From: Epithemia pelagica
Taxonomy: Eukaryota; Bacillariophyta; Bacillariophyceae; Surirellales; Surirellaceae
Length of the DNA: 64,000 nucleotides
Assembly: GCA_946965045.2 (NCBI GenBank)
Contig: OX337229.1
Span: 3,782,001 to 3,846,000 of the forward strand
Direction: 5' to 3'
Made by a program: the position numbers and the translations under genes. The notes beneath the pieces were generated by a model. It was not told the DNA's origin and did no database searches. It saw only the letters and a program-made list of their open reading frames with translations. Below, one piece after another: positions 62,264 to 64,000 of this stretch. The number at the start of each line of letters is the position of its first letter. Positions within the stretch are counted from its first letter, which is position 1.

Positions 62264-62752
62264 CGTCCTTCGTCCATCGTAAATGTAGAAAATATGAAGG
62301 GTGAGACGCGATGAGTCGCACAGTGCAAAACAAGTTTGAGATAGGCACTTATCTCTTTTCCTACTCCTTATTGGATTGTCAAATGAAAAGTCTTTAGTTA
62401 GAGGAGCTTGCCACTCAGATGGCCGATCAATTCTCTCCTCTCTGCACGAAAGGACGAACACGTCCGTGGTATCCAGTCGGCTTGCATAAAAATGCAGTTG
62501 TGGTTTGGGGGAAACGGTGGGGACTTTCTACAATTGCCACTCGGGATTAATTAAAACAACGTGACGATATGCTTAAGAAAAGTTCCATCCGTTGAAGCGC
62601 GTGCCCTCCACAATTTACAGCGCGACAAGATTTTAATGTGAGACGACTGGTCGATCATCAATCAAATAACAAGAGCAACCTTCCCATAAAGGCATAAAGG
62701 ACAGCAAGGAAAAGAAAACAGACGACAAAAGCAAGGACAAAGAAAGAAAGAC
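62264..62752. promoter_or_regulatory. Divergent intergenic region between two orphan genes
   Basis: About 490 bp. Purine-rich AGAAAGAAAG sequence immediately precedes the ATG at 62753. No gene seen. Confidence 0.35.
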
Positions 62753-63265
62753 ATGTCGCTCTACATCGACAAGCGCCGTGTTAGTGCGAGGCTCCAAGGC
62801 CGTACGACCAAAAGTGTTGTCACAACTGGTGCATCCAAACCCACTATGCGCCCAACCCAAAAAGGTGCCCACAAGAACAACAAGAACAACAACAACGACA
62901 ACAATGCGAAAGCCGTAGATACGGAGAAGAAGAAGGAGATCTTGCTCGGGTGTGATGCAATTGGTGTGGAAATGAGTCGATCATCAATCCTCAAGATGAG
63001 AAACGATTTCCTGGAACATGGATCGAACGGAGGGAGCAACACTCCAGTGCGCCATTCCAAGATCAATTTTGCTGATGAGATCAGCCCCATCCCTGAAGAC
63101 AATCAGAAGCCTTCGTCCCGTTTATCCACCCTGAGCACCGCCTCCATACGTAGCCTCAAGAGTGCATCTTCCCGTGGAACTGCTGTAGACAGCGATCTTT
63201 CGTTCGACTTTGCCGAGACTCAACAAGATGACGGTGACTTCCTCTTCAACACCTATGGAAAATAA
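62753..63265 (+). CDS. Hypothetical basic/serine-rich protein
   Basis: Single exon, 170 aa from ATG 62753 (context ACATGTCG). N-terminal third is basic (MSLYIDKRRVSARLQGRTTK). An Asn/Lys run (HKNNKNNNNDNN) follows. The best-ordered segment is ILLGCDAIGVEMSRSSILKM and NDFLEHGSNGG. A Ser-rich stretch (SSRLSTLSTASIRSLKSASS) precedes an acidic end (DSDLSFDFAETQQDDGDF). No known domain. The composition suggests a disordered nucleic-acid- or protein-binding factor, but function cannot be assigned. It is the last gene before the right repeat array. Confidence 0.55.
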   Translation: MSLYIDKRRVSARLQGRTTKSVVTTGASKPTMRPTQKGAHKNNKNNNNDNNAKAVDTEKKKEILLGCDAIGVEMSRSSILKMRNDFLEHGSNGGSNTPVRHSKINFADEISPIPEDNQKPSSRLSTLSTASIRSLKSASSRGTAVDSDLSFDFAETQQDDGDFLFNTYGK

Positions 63266-63324
63266 ATGATAGTTAAGCCTGTCAAGTATAGCAATGACGA
63301 TAAATATGGAAACATAAGCTTTAG

Positions 63325-64000
63325 AGTTGGATCATAGCGCGGCTTCGTCCATTGGTCCAAAATCCTTGTGCTCCGTAGCACGACGAATGATTGTCCATGG
63401 ATGATCGCCTCGATCATGAGGACCATGGCCCCTAAGCCGGATCTGAGACTTGTGTAACCTAACTTAGTCTCTATAGTAACAAGCAAAAAAGTAGGACGTC
63501 CAGAGGGACCATTGTCGAATATTGGCATGGCATCGTCCATTGGTCCAAAATCCTTGTGCTCCGTGGCACGACGAATGATTGTCCATGGATGATCGCCTCG
63601 ATCATGAGGACCATGGCCCCTACGCCGGATCTGAGACTTGTATAACCTAACTTAGTCTCTATAGTAAGGGGCAAAAAAGTAGGACGTCCAGAGGGACCAT
63701 TCTCGAATATTGGCATGGCATCGTCCATTGGTCCAAAATCCTTGTGCTTGGTGGCACAACGAATGATTGTCCATGGATGATCGCCTCGATCATGAGGACC
63801 ATGGCCCCTACGCCGGATCTGAGACTTGTATAACCTAACTTAGTCTCTATAGTAACGGTCAAAGAAGTAGGACGTCTGGAGCGGCCGTATCCATGGAGCC
63901 GGGTCTCGTCATCCTTTGGTCAAAAACTCGTGTTGTGTGTGATGCTTCGAAAAGAAGCGTCCATCGATGGATGGCCTTTTCTCAATGGCCATATCACCGA
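63325..64000. repeat. Inverted copy of the ~188-bp array (right arm, truncated by window end)
   Basis: Three type-2 units in reverse orientation (to about 63865) followed by a type-1 unit running to the window edge. The type-2/type-1 junction is the mirror image of that at 52685. The unit-specific variants of 52559-52690 (CGAAGC instead of CGACGC, GTTTTTGACC instead of GTTTTCGACC) are present in the reverse complement at 63865-64000. This shows that the arrays are an inverted duplication rather than independently dispersed satellites. Confidence 0.92.

Overview
This window is eukaryotic nuclear DNA, most likely from a diatom, probably a pennate one. The coding sequences are tightly packed on both strands. 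Most introns are short (39-143 bp, usually 75-90 bp) with GT..AG ends. Several proteins begin with a signal peptide followed by an Ala-Phe junction, as in diatom plastid bipartite presequences: the nitrilase has SSRAFAP, uroporphyrinogen-III synthase has VHAFSL, and N-acetylglutamate synthase has AVAFSV. Several coordinates that first look like gene starts are TTG, GTG or in-intron codons; starts here were re-chosen at ATG and splice junctions were read from the sequence.

Region 1 (1-7.6 kb) holds housekeeping genes: an AAAP amino-acid transporter, clathrin light chain, COX6A (its start codon sits alone in exon 1), the Paf1-complex subunit CDC73, and threonine dehydratase. Region 2 (7.65-10.8 kb) is a block of non-autonomous mobile DNA: a 2.56 kb foldback element starting 90 bp upstream of the threonine dehydratase ATG, a nested palindromic element inside its right arm, and a separate TA-flanked MITE. 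Region 3 (11.4-19.1 kb) has a charged nuclear-type orphan, a DNAJB12/14-type ER co-chaperone with a two-codon first exon, a TspO/MBR-like membrane protein, a mariner transposase remnant, and a small two-exon RPB10 gene.

Region 4 (19.7-50.8 kb) is gene-dense. It holds a BET-type bromodomain-NET protein with three copies of an unrecognised beta-rich domain, exocyst SEC3, two tail-to-tail golgin-84 paralogues, an AcuI/YhdH-type reductase, an RNF10-like RING protein, a plastid omega-amidase/nitrilase, an SLC25 carrier, two unrecognised proteins (one with a PAM2-like motif), uroporphyrinogen-III synthase, a six-exon N-acetylglutamate synthase, and a glyoxalase-fold protein with poly-aspartate tracts.

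Region 5 (51.8-64.0 kb) is the most unusual. About eleven ~188-190 bp tandem units at 51.8-53.9 kb reappear in reverse orientation at 63.3-64.0 kb. Unit order, the junction between unit types and unit-specific variants are all mirrored, so the two arrays behave as long terminal inverted repeats. Between them lie a piggyBac-superfamily transposase, a SET-domain/2OG-oxygenase fusion, an extremely acidic protein with a SUMO-interaction-like tail, and two orphan genes. Triplet or mononucleotide expansions occur in three of these five genes. I interpret the block as a large mobile element or its domesticated descendant, with cargo genes; its right end lies beyond the window.
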